Shown one piece after another: positions 21,776-33,084 of a stretch of DNA of 48,508 nucleotides. Under the pieces are notes generated by a model. That model was not told where the DNA came from. It saw only the letters and a list, made by a program, of their open reading frames with translations, and made no database searches. Positions within the stretch are counted from its first letter, which is position 1. The number at the start of each line of letters is the position of its first letter. This stretch comes from Chara braunii. Taxonomy: Eukaryota > Streptophyta > Charophyceae > Charales > Characeae. The position numbers and the translations under genes are program-made. The stretch lies in NCBI GenBank assembly GCA_003427395.1, contig BFEA01000002.1, positions 8,184,592 to 8,233,099 on the forward strand, given 5' to 3'.

Positions 21776-22159
21776 GACACTGTGCGCTTATTGTGCATTA
21801 TCGTGCACGACGTTGTGCTTTGCTGTATTTTGTCCGGAGCATCGCTATCTATTACCTTGTCTTGCTGCATATTACTGTGTTTTGCATGGTGCACTACTAC
21901 GGTGTATTGTTGCTACGCAGAGTTGCTAGGTGCGTCACTATTTGTCGAGTGTGTTGTGTTTTGCCTACATTTCGAATAGAACGTAGGGGGTGAGCTCTAT
22001 TCGAACACTGAGCTTCTAGGCTGCGTAGCCAGATCTTTGTCAAAAGGGACAACATTCGGATTTGAGGGAGTGGTCAGGTTCTGCAAGGGGGTTGTTGTTG
22101 CGACCAGAAAGGTTGTTGGAGTCTAATTGTTCTACAATTTGGGACGCAGTTCGACCATC
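21776..22159. other. GCTG/TTGCTG-rich stretch with nested palindromes
   Basis: There is no gene. TTCGAATAGA/TCTATTCGAA (21971-21980, 21996-22005) is nested within GCTACGCA/TGCGTAGC (21912-21919, 22022-22029). Composition resembles the 31.1-33.1 kb region upstream of R1-C, so it may be the 5' part of R1-B. Confidence 0.5.
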
Positions 22160-24790
22160 CTACTGCACTTTTTTTTTCCCCCCCGCTATTGTGGAGCCCT
22201 CAAACGCATCCAAATTTTAAGACCCTTTTATGCGCGTTAAGTGTGTTCCCTTCTTGTATCTCGAGAGTCAAACTTTCCTATTTTTGTTCATCTTACTCTC
22301 AGTCCAGTCTACTGGTTAATAGAGGAAGGCAGACGCAGGATTGAAAACCCGTAGGACCTCATCAAGGCCTTGTGGGAGGTCTACCCACAGATTGTAGGAG
22401 CTCTGCCGGAACCTAAGCGAGGTTTTGGAGGTAGGGAACTGACAGGTAAACTTTGTTCTTTGTGTGTGTCATTGTACCCTTATTAAATACATCTCCGTAT
22501 TTTGTTTGCTATGTATGTATGTGTCTCTATGGACTTTTGTTTCTTGTTCAGGATATAATCCAGACTAAGTAATTAGAATGCATGCGTGAAAATTCATTTA
22601 TTATTTTTTTTGTTTGAATTCAGACAAAGAGGGATGAAATAGGAAAGGTGAGTGAAACATGGTTTTGCATGCATTTTGATTGAGTCTTAAAATGTCATCC
22701 ATAAGCGAGGTTTTGGAGGTAGGGAACTGACAGGTAAACTTTGTTCTTTGTGTGTGTCACTGTACCCTTATTAAATACATCTCTCTGTATTTTGTTTGCT
22801 ATGTATGCATGTGTCCCTATGGACTGTTTTTTCTTGTTCAGAATGAATGCATGCGTAAAAATTCATTTATTATTTTTGTTGTTTGAATTCAGACAAAGAG
22901 GAATGCAATAGGAAAGGTGAATGAAATATGGTTTTGCATGCATTTTGATTGAGACTTAAAATGTCATCCATTGTTTCTAAGATGAATGGTTTGATCACTT
23001 TGTTTATTCTGTTTTCTGAAGAATCAAACATTGTTTTTAATATGAATGACTTGGCTGTTTTATTTCATATTAAGCTTTGTATAAAATTTGAAACATTTTC
23101 GATGGGGAAAGTGTTGCCCAAGTTTTAAAAAATCTAAAAGAATTAGTTAAATTTTGTCCTAGTAAAGCTGAAGTTTTGACTCTGAGTTCATATCTGACTT
23201 GGTATAAATTTGGGAAACCTACTTTTCTAAGGGAAGTGCTACCCAAATTTTTACTACATCGGAGAGTTAGACAAAATTTGACTCTGTTAAAGTCAAAAGT
23301 CGTTTTTGATCTCACATGTACCTGAGTATTAACTATAGAATGACACTTTTTTTAAAGAGAGTGTTGTCATACTTTTTTTAGTTTTGAGGAGTTAAGTTTA
23401 AAGATCAGTCCAAGCTTAGTCTCGATGGAGGTTGGGTAAGATGTGATATGAAAATTTATTCTCCGTACACTACAAATTCAGTACCGATTTGTATTTTGTA
23501 ACGGGTCATTTTTCATTCATTTCGACTCAAGGTTTGACTAATTTAGCCAAATCCTACAAGGATCATCTTCTGTTATCTCTTGATAACAAATCGGTCCGGG
23601 TTTACGATTCAATTTCAAACTCATTCTTGCAAGTCAACCTAAGGTCTTAGCCCCTGTGGGTTTACTGTTTCTTTGTTTTTTTACCAAAACTTTTATTGAA
23701 TGACCATTTAAAAAGGACCGAGTGTTTTTTTCTAAAGATTGGATAAATGCTATGACTTATGTGGATAAGGCAAGGGGTATGAGTGCAGAAAGTGGTTGAA
23801 GTTAACCTCATGTAGTGCGTGGTTTGCCGATGTTGAATCTTTGGAATCATTGTACGTATGTTTTTGTGAGTTGAAGCCGAGATTGACTTTGTCTGCGATT
23901 ATGTGTATATTTTGAAGGGAGTCAACACTGTGAATGTGGGAGTGATCGCCTTCTGTTCTATAACCCCACTGTATTTACATTTTGTGTATCGGCGCAGTCT
24001 ACTATAACAGTGCGTAAATATCAAACTGATTTGTGTTGAGAGAAAATGCAGATCCCTTTTTACTTGGGTTTACACTTGATTTTTTAACATCAAGAGATTA
24101 ACCTCTCAAGACGCGTGTCCATTGGCACTTGAGTATCAAAGGTTATCCTCTAAATCATTGATGACCACGTGTTCAAAGGTAACACATCGTATGTCATCCT
24201 TGCGACTGTTTGCGTATTCATGCATGGTTAGTCGATATGACAATGCCTACAACGCCACGACATTTATTCAGAGGCTCGCTCGCGACACAAACATGTTTCT
24301 GTTATCAAAGGGTTATGGGTCAGATATGCAAAAGAAACGAGGCGCGATTTATGTTTGAAGTTTGATTTTATTTTTGTAAAGTGTACCGCGTGGTTAGATG
24401 AATTGTCCTAGTCAAATGGTGCAGAGTCACGCTTGGGAAATCAGCCCCTGGAGCGTCGGTGTGCGTGCAGGTCCGATTAAGGCGTTTGACCACACATACC
24501 CCTTATGTTAGTATAACGTACGAGAAACGCCCTCGGTCGGGCCACCTCTGCGATTGCACTCGAGCAACTTTCGCTCGGGGTTTGGTAGCTTGGCAGGGAT
24601 ACACTTGTCCAAGGGTGGTGACAACCCCTTGGGGAGAGGTAAGTTGTGCCTCGAGTGGCCCAAATCCTGTCCTAGGGGTTCACAAGAGGTGTGGTTGGCA
24701 CACTCGGGCGGCGCGGCAAAAACTCCCTTTCGATAAAAGTCTTGCAAAATCTTTTGTGTCCCAACAAGTCCGCGACGAGGTACCTTAATC
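22160..24790 (+). repeat. R1 repeat, copy B
   Basis: It shares the same ordered blocks as copies A and C: the GATTG-AAACCCGTAGG segment (about 22340), GGAGCTCTGCCGGA (about 22398), AAATTTGGG/CCCAAATTT hairpins (about 23206-23255), TGTTATCTCTTGATAACA (23571-23588), a GGGTTATGGG segment (about 24310) and CGAGAAACGCCCTCGG (about 24520). It contains a private tandem duplication (22425-22972) in place of a clear hairpin array and is more AT-rich. No coding region is seen. Confidence 0.75.
22425..22972 (+). repeat. Tandem duplication of about 278 bp inside R1-B
   Basis: Copies start at 22425 and 22703, both with AAGCGAGGTTTTGGAGGTAG. Copy 2 lacks roughly 20 bases present near 22552-22575 of copy 1. 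Small substitutions show that the duplication is not very recent. Confidence 0.95.
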
Positions 24791-24849
24791 TCTGATACGA
24801 GCATATTACCGACAGAATCAGGTAGGTAGCGGGTGCAACCCGTTATTGT

Positions 24850-25119
24850 AACGTTCACTGCAAACAACTGCATTTTCCCCGCTTTGTCGCCTGCCCCTTT
24901 CGTGCCTCTGCTTATTCACCGCCGCCCCCGATTGCTGCCTCGTTACCCAACCGGATCACGAACGAACCCTCCGCTAGGATCGCACTTTCCTGCGGCTGGT
25001 CTCACGCTACTTCCATCGATATGATGGACAAAATCAGAATGAATCTCCCGTAAGAATGTAGGGAGATTCACCGTACCTTGTACAGAGGCCGCTCGACATC
25101 AACCATCTCACTTAGTAGG

Positions 25120-25167
<48 letters not shown>

Positions 25168-27560
25168 CCCACGGATTAACACGATCAATCTTAACGAGGA
25201 AGGTCAATACCCGCCCTTTCCCTTCACATCCCTTCCACTATACTGTATGAGAACGTATCCCTCCCTAGAAGTCGGTTAGGTGCATTAGCACTTGCTAAGC
25301 TTCATACCCGGGTGCAGTTCCCACTCGCTATATCGTCGAATGCACTCCCCCACTTCCAAATCTACCGACGCCATCACATTCGTACTGCCTCAAATCCTTA
25401 GTATAAAGTTTTTTTTCGTCGACATCGATCAAGAAACGGCCTAGATTCGTCGTTTTTCATCTTCCTCCTCCATAGACAATTCCGTCAAACTATCCGCGCA
25501 GTCCTTTTTTTCTTTCAACTCCTTCTATACTAACTCCAGTACTAATCTGACTTCAGATCCGGGGTCGCCAACCCCGAAAAACCCGGATTGACTTCTTCTT
25601 CCCCTGATTTTGTTCACGATTGCCTACGCTCTACATTCTCCCCTTCTCTTCTTCCCGTCTCCTCCTTAGCTCTGCGCAACACCTTTCTTTCCTAACTCAC
25701 TATCTACTTACTTCCTGACTAATCTAACATCATATTCGGGGTCGCCCACTTTTAAAACGACTGTTTTAGTCCTTCCCCGACCGATTCCTCCGATAATCAA
25801 GTAGAAGTTTCAAATTTTCACTCCCCCTACCTCTACTCCCGCCATAGCTTCACACAACAACTTTCTTCTCTACCTCATATTCTATCAACCTATCACTAAC
25901 TCTAACTTCACCATGCAACTCGCTCGGGACCAAAACCCCGGGATCGCCTTTTTCCTTGCCCAAAGCTGCCCACAGAAGAGCGAGCTCTGCGTTCTCAGCT
26001 GTGCTCAGTCCGTTTTTCCTTCATCCCTACCTCGTCGCACATGCATCTGGCGCGATATAGCGTCCAAATTCATCCTTTCCTTGGCTTTCCCTTTGCTGGC
26101 TCCTTACTCCCTCGCTCCCTAGCGCTCCGTTCTCCCGTTTGCCAGCCTCCTTGTCGACGTCACCCTGCGCACTAGCTCAGACCGTCCGGGCGTCGACCTC
26201 CACAGACAACAGGCCAATCATTAGTAATGTGGAATCCCGCAAATGAGTGTTTACCACTCACCTGATGGACCGATCCGCCTCGACCACAAGTCACTGCAGC
26301 GCACAGCTCCAACGCTGCAGCTTGTGGGAGGGCACAGGGCCTGCGTGAACTAAGTGTAGCGAGCGTTGGGCCTCATGTCAGATCTTGGTGATAGTAGCAA
26401 ATATTATAGTGGGGGTAGGGAGGGGTTTCATATGAGTGCCCGCTGCAACCAGTATAATTGCTGTGGGCCTCCCGACAATGCCCAGGGCCGCCTGTGCCTT
26501 GTCAGGTCCCAAGGGGCATGCTCACACTCCAACCTCTCACAATAGATGGCGGACGCGGGCTGTATACCCGCAATGACCCCAGCCACCCTCTGCTACAGCC
26601 CCACAGGCTTGCCCGAAATATTCTTCAATTCCCTTTCCACTTTTAGGCTATCGGCGCTTTCCAAGTGGGAAGCGAGGAAAGCCACGACCACGGACCCTAC
26701 GCACGTTGACCTCCCAATTTAAGTTTTCATAACGGGCAAGGTCAAGAATTTTCGCCGGCATTCCGAACACACAGGAATGCGTAGGTCGGAGAAAGGAGGC
26801 GCCCGCTCAAAGTCCTCGACCGCCGCGACGACCCCCAAATCCAGCGTCGCGTCTGAGTCAAAGAACACCGCAACAAAATAATAATACGACAGGTAAATAA
26901 AAATATATAGAAAATTTTAATCATCATAATATAACGGATGAGGAAAAAAAAAATGCTGGCACCATTCTGACGCCGCCGCCAACAAAACCACAGGGGACAG
27001 GCCCGCCGGGCTTCCAACCCCTCAGTCCCTTCGCGCTACTCTGATATCCCCGCGTCATCGCCGCTTGACCTCGATCTCCGAATCTCTTTGATGAAAGTCC
27101 AATGATGTAACCAATAGTGCTAGACCCAAAGTTGAATCTAGTTTTAATGGACGCCTAAATAAGCGGATATTGTCCGACGTGCGGATCTACTAAAATGTTT
27201 TCAAAGTCACATTGTTGTCGATATCGTCCTTCCACACGTACGCACAGGTCACAAGTAAGCACACCAATCACGAGACAAAATATTCTTAATCCTAGTTTAA
27301 TCATAAATAAAAACTTGGCCGGCAACCAAACGTCGACTTCACAATCACCAAAATAAGAAAAAAGAGGATCATGCGCGCCTCAAGCGTGCGCGCCCACACA
27401 CTCTCTACTTTACTCAGCCATTTAGTCACCGCAAACAATCTGACATAGCCGCGACTCGCGCAGTGTACTCGAACTTCAAATCGAACTAATTTTATGTTGC
27501 AAAAAACAGGCAGGATACCCTTGTAAGCGTTGTCGGCACCATTACCCTTACAAGGGTAAT
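24850..27560 (+). repeat. R2 repeat, copy E
   Basis: It is diverged from copy D but follows the same block order in its last kilobase. It carries degenerate repeats around 25400-25950 that recur with GGGGTCGCC and CTAACT-type words, a CT microsatellite (25121-25165) and a GAATCTCCC/GGGAGATTC hairpin (25041-25069) at a position comparable to the D hairpin. It ends with CCCTTGTAAG and CCCTTACAAGGG at 27519-27558. The D and E copies flank R1-B as direct repeats. They could be old LTRs, but the divergence looks too high to decide by eye. Confidence 0.6.
25121..25165. repeat. CT microsatellite
   Basis: This is an uninterrupted CT dinucleotide run followed by six C. Confidence 0.97.
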
Positions 27561-28279
27561 TGTGCGTGTTTTTTGCACCTCGCAGGAAGGGCACCCTTGA
27601 TGATATTTGAGAGAGTGACGTGCCTTAGGCTCGACCACGACTGACTCTTGGAAGTCAGGAAGTGGCGGGGGCACGCTTGGATGAGTCAGAGGGTGTGTGT
27701 GTGGGCGTGCACTTTGCGAGCACGCGTTAGTTAGATGCTTGACTAGTGTGAACGAACGAACCTGTCGGCAGTGTAGGCCGGGAAAAAGTCAGAATTTGGA
27801 TAAAGTTTGCGTAGGTCGCAACCTCGGGCGCGTTGCGGAGTCGCGACCAGCGCAGAAGTTAATCGTTAAAGCTATGGCTAGAGGGGGATTCTCATTGACT
27901 TACTGAAAAGCCGACATTTTTTTGGGGGGCCGCACTGCGTGGGGTATGCAGGGCACAAAGGTAGACGGCGTAGGAATTGCCAATGAGATTTAGCAGCGAG
28001 GACATGAGTAAAGGCCGTTTTTTTTTTTCCCCGTTTGGAGACGGCAAAAGAGCGGCCTTTTTCAAGGAAGAAGGTAGTGTGAGGGAGCTTACCTGTTGGC
28101 CGCGGAGTCGCGGGCTGCGTATGCGATGTGTCGGCAAAGAGCCGGCCCCAAGCAGCGAAAGCGTGACATTGCAGGGCTTGGGCTTGAGTAGTAAGCCAAG
28201 CAGCGGTCTTGGTGCAATTTGGCAGGCCCGGGCGGCCTGCAGGTACTATTGATATGCAGTTTCGCGCCTACTATAACCA
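27561..28279. other. No recognisable gene; small hairpins
   Basis: AAAGGCCG/CGGCCTTT frames 28012-28062. GCTTGG...CAAGC lies near 28176-28202. Nothing protein-like was recognised. Confidence 0.4.
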
Positions 28280-28348
28280 GGCTTGGGTTTAACCCTATTG
28301 GTTACAACATTGGACTTTCAACTTGGAGATCCTGGGATCGAGGCCAGC
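28280..28348 (+). repeat. tRNA-like unit (second type)
   Basis: An A-box-like CTATTGGTTACAACATTGG and a B-box-like GGGATCGAGGCC lie at tRNA spacing, with a possible T-arm CTGG/CCAG. The anticodon stem does not pair. It belongs to a different tRNA-related family from the unit at 28648. Confidence 0.5.
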
Positions 28349-28526
28349 ACGCTGCAGCAGAGGAGTGGAGGAGCGCTACGGAGTTAAACCGAGGGGTCGA
28401 GGGTCTCGAGGGACTATCCCCCTTGGTTTTGCGGGAAGTTCCGACCGCGGGCCCGTAAGGTGGGGCCGAGGGACGAGTCCCCACGGTTCCCCTCCCCCTA
28501 CTCCAATTTTTTTCCTAATTTTTCAA

Positions 28527-28552
28527 AATAATAATAATAATAATAATAATAA
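28527..28552. repeat. AAT microsatellite
   Basis: An AAT trinucleotide run is followed by complementary ATTATT-rich sequence that could fold back. Confidence 0.9.
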
Positions 28553-28647
28553 CAATTAATTATTATTTTTATTTTTATTATTTTCTTATTTTAGTCCCAT
28601 TTTGGGACGTGGCTCGGTACGGGTCCGTGGACCGACTGTGAGTGCCA

Positions 28648-28712
28648 AGAGCCTAGCTCAGTGGGTACACCCGTGAACTGTTGACGTACAGACCCGAGTT
28701 TGAATTCGGATG
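28648..28712 (+). repeat. tRNA-derived SINE-like unit
   Basis: GCCTAGCTCAGTGGGTACAC (A box) and CGAGTTTGAATTCGG (B box) frame a CGTGAACTGTTGACGTACAG spacer that matches the 43296 copy closely. It lies 76 bp upstream of the U6 pseudogene at 28789. Confidence 0.7.
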
Positions 28713-28788
28713 ATAGTACTTATTGAGTAAAACCAAATATTTCTGAATCGCCTGAACCCGGTCAGCCCGCGGCTGTCCCGCGGTCATG

Positions 28789-28888
28789 GTCCTTTGGGAC
28801 ATCCGTTAGAATTGGAACTATTCAGAGAAGATTAGCATGGCCTTTGCGCAAAGTTGGCGCGTATAAATTGGGAAGAGCCCTGCCAGTT
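28789..28888 (+). pseudogene. U6 snRNA pseudogene
   Basis: The copy is nearly full length. It begins GTCCTTTGGGACATCCG, continues through ATTGGAAC and CAGAGAAGATTAGCATGG, and reaches the GCGCAAAG region and a degraded 3' end followed by TTTTAG. The spliceosomal ACAGAGA box is altered to TTCAGAGA and the sequence before the internal stem-loop has several changes. There is no TATA or USE-like box just upstream, where a SINE-like unit lies instead. It is not a functional U6 gene. Confidence 0.92.
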
Positions 28889-29063
28889 TCGTTTTAGTTG
28901 TCGAGTCCTACGTTTTGACCGATTGACGTTACAAGCAGTGCGCTATGAGTTGGCACCGAGAAAGAGGAGCAAGACAGGGACTTGCCGAAGGGGAAGGGAC
29001 TCGCCTTTGCCAGAAACATGAGAAGTTCACAACAGCAGTAGTAAGTGACCATCGTGCACTTAC

Positions 29064-30282
29064 CTGAGGCTCCGGCATGAGGTTCATCCTCATTGCGCCG
29101 TCGGCAGGTAACGGATAAGAACACATGTTGTGCACGTATGTGAAGGAGGGAGACGAAGAACACGAAGTGGAGGAGAGGAGAAAAGATGAGGGAGACGCAC
29201 CTGATCGTGCCGTCGGGATCACGGGCGCACGGATCTGCAGCGAAGTCAAGGGAGCTGATGATCAAGGCAGTGCAAGGCTCGATCCCGACGTTACCATCCG
29301 GGGCATTACAAGAGAGAGACGCTTACCTGGTACATCGGCTGCCAACCACGATCGCCTGTGAGCAGTTGAGGGAACATGAGTGTGAGCATGCCCTTGAACG
29401 GGCTCGAAGTTGTGGCAGCGAGGGCGGGGGCATGGTGAAAACGACGAGCAAGGCGAGGGGAAAATCGAATGAATCTGGACGCGAATCTGCGCCAGAAACA
29501 TCCGACGAAGGGAAAGTGATAGGAAACGGGTATGGCGGAGCCGAGAAGATGCAGTTTGCGCGTCTCTGAATGAAAGTAAGGAAGATAGAATGCTAGGTAG
29601 GGGTTTAGGAGGAGGGCGAGTCTGAGTATGTAGTCAGATTCTGGAATTCAGTAGGGAGAAAGGAGAAAGAAAGAAAACAAGTGCGCGGAAGTTTCAGAAG
29701 GTGGCTATGGTCGGGACAAAAGTTGAATATTTCACTCGATTCTTCGCGGAATCAGGCAAACTAAGATGCTGCACTAAGGTTTTGAGGCGTTATGAAGTGA
29801 TTGGCTGTGCCAGATTGCGATCTGGGCAGCAATCTGCTCGGTATAAGTGAAAAGGGCTGCGTGGAAGAAATGGGTAGTAATCGTGAAACATGACGATGTA
29901 TCTTTCCATATTCTAGGGGAACGTCCATTTTATTTTTATTTTCGTTTTTATTGTTTCTTTTACCTGCCCCTCTCCAGGAGCATCATTGGGCTCGCTTGCA
30001 CCCACAAGCAGCTCGCAACGTCGATTCTCGCCTCCTCTCGTTGGGTTGGTCACGACCGGCGGGAGGCGCACCTGGCCATGATCTAACGATGATCCATCCT
30101 CATCCTGTTGTCTGATGAGGCGGGGTGCTTCAAGGAGAGAGAGAGAGGTGAAAGGGAGCGCAGGAGAACGCTGCACGGCGTGAGTGAGGGCTGCAGTGAC
30201 GAAAGGATTTACCTGGACTTGATTTTGCGCCAGGTGCACTCGGAGGCGGAGGAAGAGATACAGCGACGGAGCTAGGAGGCAT
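29064..30282 (-). CDS. Candidate intron-containing gene, function unknown
   Basis: On the minus strand, several CAG-GT donors and pyrimidine-AG acceptors define short exons. Exon 1 (30282-30213) starts with ATG and encodes MPPSSVAVSLPPPPSAPGAK... It ends in phase 1 at CCAG/GTAAAT. Exon 2 (30127-29964), after a CTCTCTCTCTCCTTGAAG acceptor, continues in phase for 55 codons with no stop (APRLIRQQDEDGSSLDHGQ..., GENRRCELLVGASEPNDAP...). Further candidates are 29355-29327, 29234-29201 and one ending at 29064. The phase after exon 2 does not carry through these without a stop, so an exon is missed or the gene is broken. I recognise no domain; the start is Pro/Ser-rich and then acidic. The 5' side runs into the assembly gap. 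Confidence 0.4.
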
Positions 30283-30391
30283 GGCGGAGTGAAAGGTCAC
30301 TGCGCACTTGGTTCTTGATGGAAGGTGGCAAGGGGAGATGCTAGCCTGGGGGGTTGAGGCTGGGCGAACCAGGTGGTGATGCTGGATGGAG

Positions 30392-31081
30392 NNNNNNNNN
30401 NNNNNNNNNNNNNNNNNNNNNNNNNNNNNNNNNNNNNNNNNNNNNNNNNNNNNNNNNNNNNNNNNNNNNNNNNNNNNNNNNNNNNNNNNNNNNNNNNNNN
30501 NNNNNNNNNNNNNNNNNNNNNNNNNNNNNNNNNNNNNNNNNNNNNNNNNNNNNNNNNNNNNNNNNNNNNNNNNNNNNNNNNNNNNNNNNNNNNNNNNNNN
30601 NNNNNNNNNNNNNNNNNNNNNNNNNNNNNNNNNNNNNNNNNNNNNNNNNNNNNNNNNNNNNNNNNNNNNNNNNNNNNNNNNNNNNNNNNNNNNNNNNNNN
30701 NNNNNNNNNNNNNNNNNNNNNNNNNNNNNNNNNNNNNNNNNNNNNNNNNNNNNNNNNNNNNNNNNNNNNNNNNNNNNNNNNNNNNNNNNNNNNNNNNNNN
30801 NNNNNNNNNNNNNNNNNNNNNNNNNNNNNNNNNNNNNNNNNNNNNNNNNNNNNNNNNNNNNNNNNNNNNNNNNNNNNNNNNNNNNNNNNNNNNNNNNNNN
30901 NNNNNNNNNNNNNNNNNNNNNNNNNNNNNNNNNNNNNNNNNNNNNNNNNNNNNNNNNNNNNNNNNNNNNNNNNNNNNNNNNNNNNNNNNNNNNNNNNNNN
31001 NNNNNNNNNNNNNNNNNNNNNNNNNNNNNNNNNNNNNNNNNNNNNNNNNNNNNNNNNNNNNNNNNNNNNNNNNNNNNNNNN
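30392..31081. other. Assembly gap of 690 N
   Basis: This is a run of unknown bases. Apparent open frames across it are artefacts. Confidence 1.
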
Positions 31082-33084
31082 TACCGTGGGTAACTCCCAG
31101 TCAGGTTGCCACGGATGCTGTTGGGCGCTGAGTTGTCATGCACTGGATCTCCTGTGCCCTATGAGACTAACCGGGCCTGCTGTACCATTGCAGGTGCTAC
31201 CACTATACCATCAGCCACTGCTACTACGATGCCATGAAGAGGGGCAGCTAATAATTGCTAACAGCTGAGGATACGGGCTGCTGCATCAAGGGCTGCCACC
31301 ACTGTTAACAGGGTGGTTTCTGCTGCCTTCTTTTCAAGACATGGTGGATCCCTCTACTCGGTACTGCTACTACCATTACCAAGCGGTGGTTGGGTAGCAT
31401 TGGTGGTACGGGGAGGGGGATAAGTGACCAGGGGTCGACCGTTGGATTGTTGTAGAAGGAAAGTGAGACCATGGCAGCTACGCACGAGTGTCGCAGGTCC
31501 GTGTCACCAGCCACCTGTTGCTGACTGACAGAGTGCCTAGGCCTGCTACAGGTTACATTGAAGATACCCAGGAACGGCTGGGACCATTCTGCTGTGCTTT
31601 CGGAGTGGTGTTGCTGTGTCTTGTTGGCCTTGCTGGTTGCCTGGTTCGGGGGCTACCACTGCAGCCGGTACCTTGTCTCCCGGCTATTGCCCCGCCTCCA
31701 CTTCAAGTGTTACTGATGACTTGGCGACCGGCTAGTACAAGGAAGGTGTAGTTGCAGCAAGGTGAACTTCTCCTTCGGCTGCTACAGCCGTGGCCAGCTG
31801 TGTGACTATGCTGCCTGGAATCGTTGCTGACATACATCGCCTAGTGCTGCTATCATAGTGTTACCCCGTTCTCTCGTGGGCGTCAGGTGGTTGTGTAATT
31901 GCCGGCACTCCTATTCTGCTGTAGCTGTGTATGAGCACTCTGAGTTGGCGGGGCGGCCTTGGCTGGCTAAGGAAGGGGCCTTCTGGCCGCTGACATAATT
32001 GTTGTCGCTGCGGCTTCTAAGTAAATTTTGCCTATTTTCGGACCAACCCGTGGANGTCGCTGCGGCTTCTAAGTAAATTTTGCCTATTTTCGGACCAACC
32101 CGTGGATTTCGAACAGTTAGTACTTAGTTAGCTGCTGCTGATTGGAGACAAGACGCCTGTTACCGATACTTTGGTGGGTGTTGCTGGAAGCTCTAGGCCC
32201 ACTCGGGCTGCTGCAGGCTCGTAAGGGAGTGCTGTAGTCTTTCTAGGAAACCGCTGCTGGTAGACCTTGCCACTTCGACAGCCAGCTGCGTTCTACTACA
32301 GCTAACGGGTTGTTGTAGGAGCTGTAGAGTTACTGTTTAAATGTAACCACAGGAGTTGTTGTGCTATCTATAGTAGCCGTCCCCTACCGGAGCGGCCTAA
32401 ACTGGAATTACTACAGGCTTACTGTGTATTCAATTGCGAGTTTTGCTGCGCCTTCTGTTGTGGTATCGCTGTACGTTGTTTCAGGGTGCTGGGCAACTGC
32501 TGAGTTTGGCGGGCCTGTGGCTGCATGGCGGGTGACGCTTTACAGTACACTCAGTGTCTGCTGCTGAGTAACTGTACTAATTACGGTGCCCAATGCTCGT
32601 TGCCATACTCTGCGCCTTGTGGCTACACGCGCTGTGTTGACTGCGGGGTGCTGCACGGGCTGGGTGTTGCTTCCCACCGAGGACTTTTGCTGGGGGCTGG
32701 CTATTGAGGGCCGGCTAATCCAAGCTGCTGTATTCTACTGGCCACTGTGGGCTAGGTCCAGACTGCGACTATGGCAGGCTGTTCGTCTTACTGAGTACGC
32801 GACGGCCACTGCAGCAGTCCGGACTGCTGCTGAGATCGGCTCAGGCGGGGTGCTATCGCGGTACTGGGCGTTGTTTGGGGTGCTGTTGCTGCGCGGAAAT
32901 GCCGTGCCTTACTAGAAGCAGCAACAACTTGGCCTGGTGAAAGGGGGCACAGTGAGAGAAGGGAGTGTGGTAACCGTGAGGAGTGAGACCGGGTTTGACA
33001 GCGAGGACTATGGCTGCGACTTGAGGGGGTTGGCGGGGGTACCGTTTGAGATTGGTAATCTGCACTTAGCTGCGGGCTGAAGAG
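31082..33084. other. CTGCTG-rich non-coding stretch
   Basis: The words GCTGCTG, TGCTGTAG and CTACTAC recur in degenerate form on both strands without a fixed period. No gene was recognised. It ends where alignment to R1-B becomes convincing. It contains a 51-base exact duplication around a single N (32004-32106). Confidence 0.5.
32004..32106. other. 51-base exact duplication around one N (probable assembly join)
   Basis: Bases 32004-32054 and 32056-32106 are identical, separated by one N at 32055. This is the signature of two contig ends that overlap but were not merged. Confidence 0.9.

Noticed and set aside
30130-31268. Long open frames across 30130-31268 on both strands
   Set aside because: They run through the N gap, so the apparent length is an artefact.
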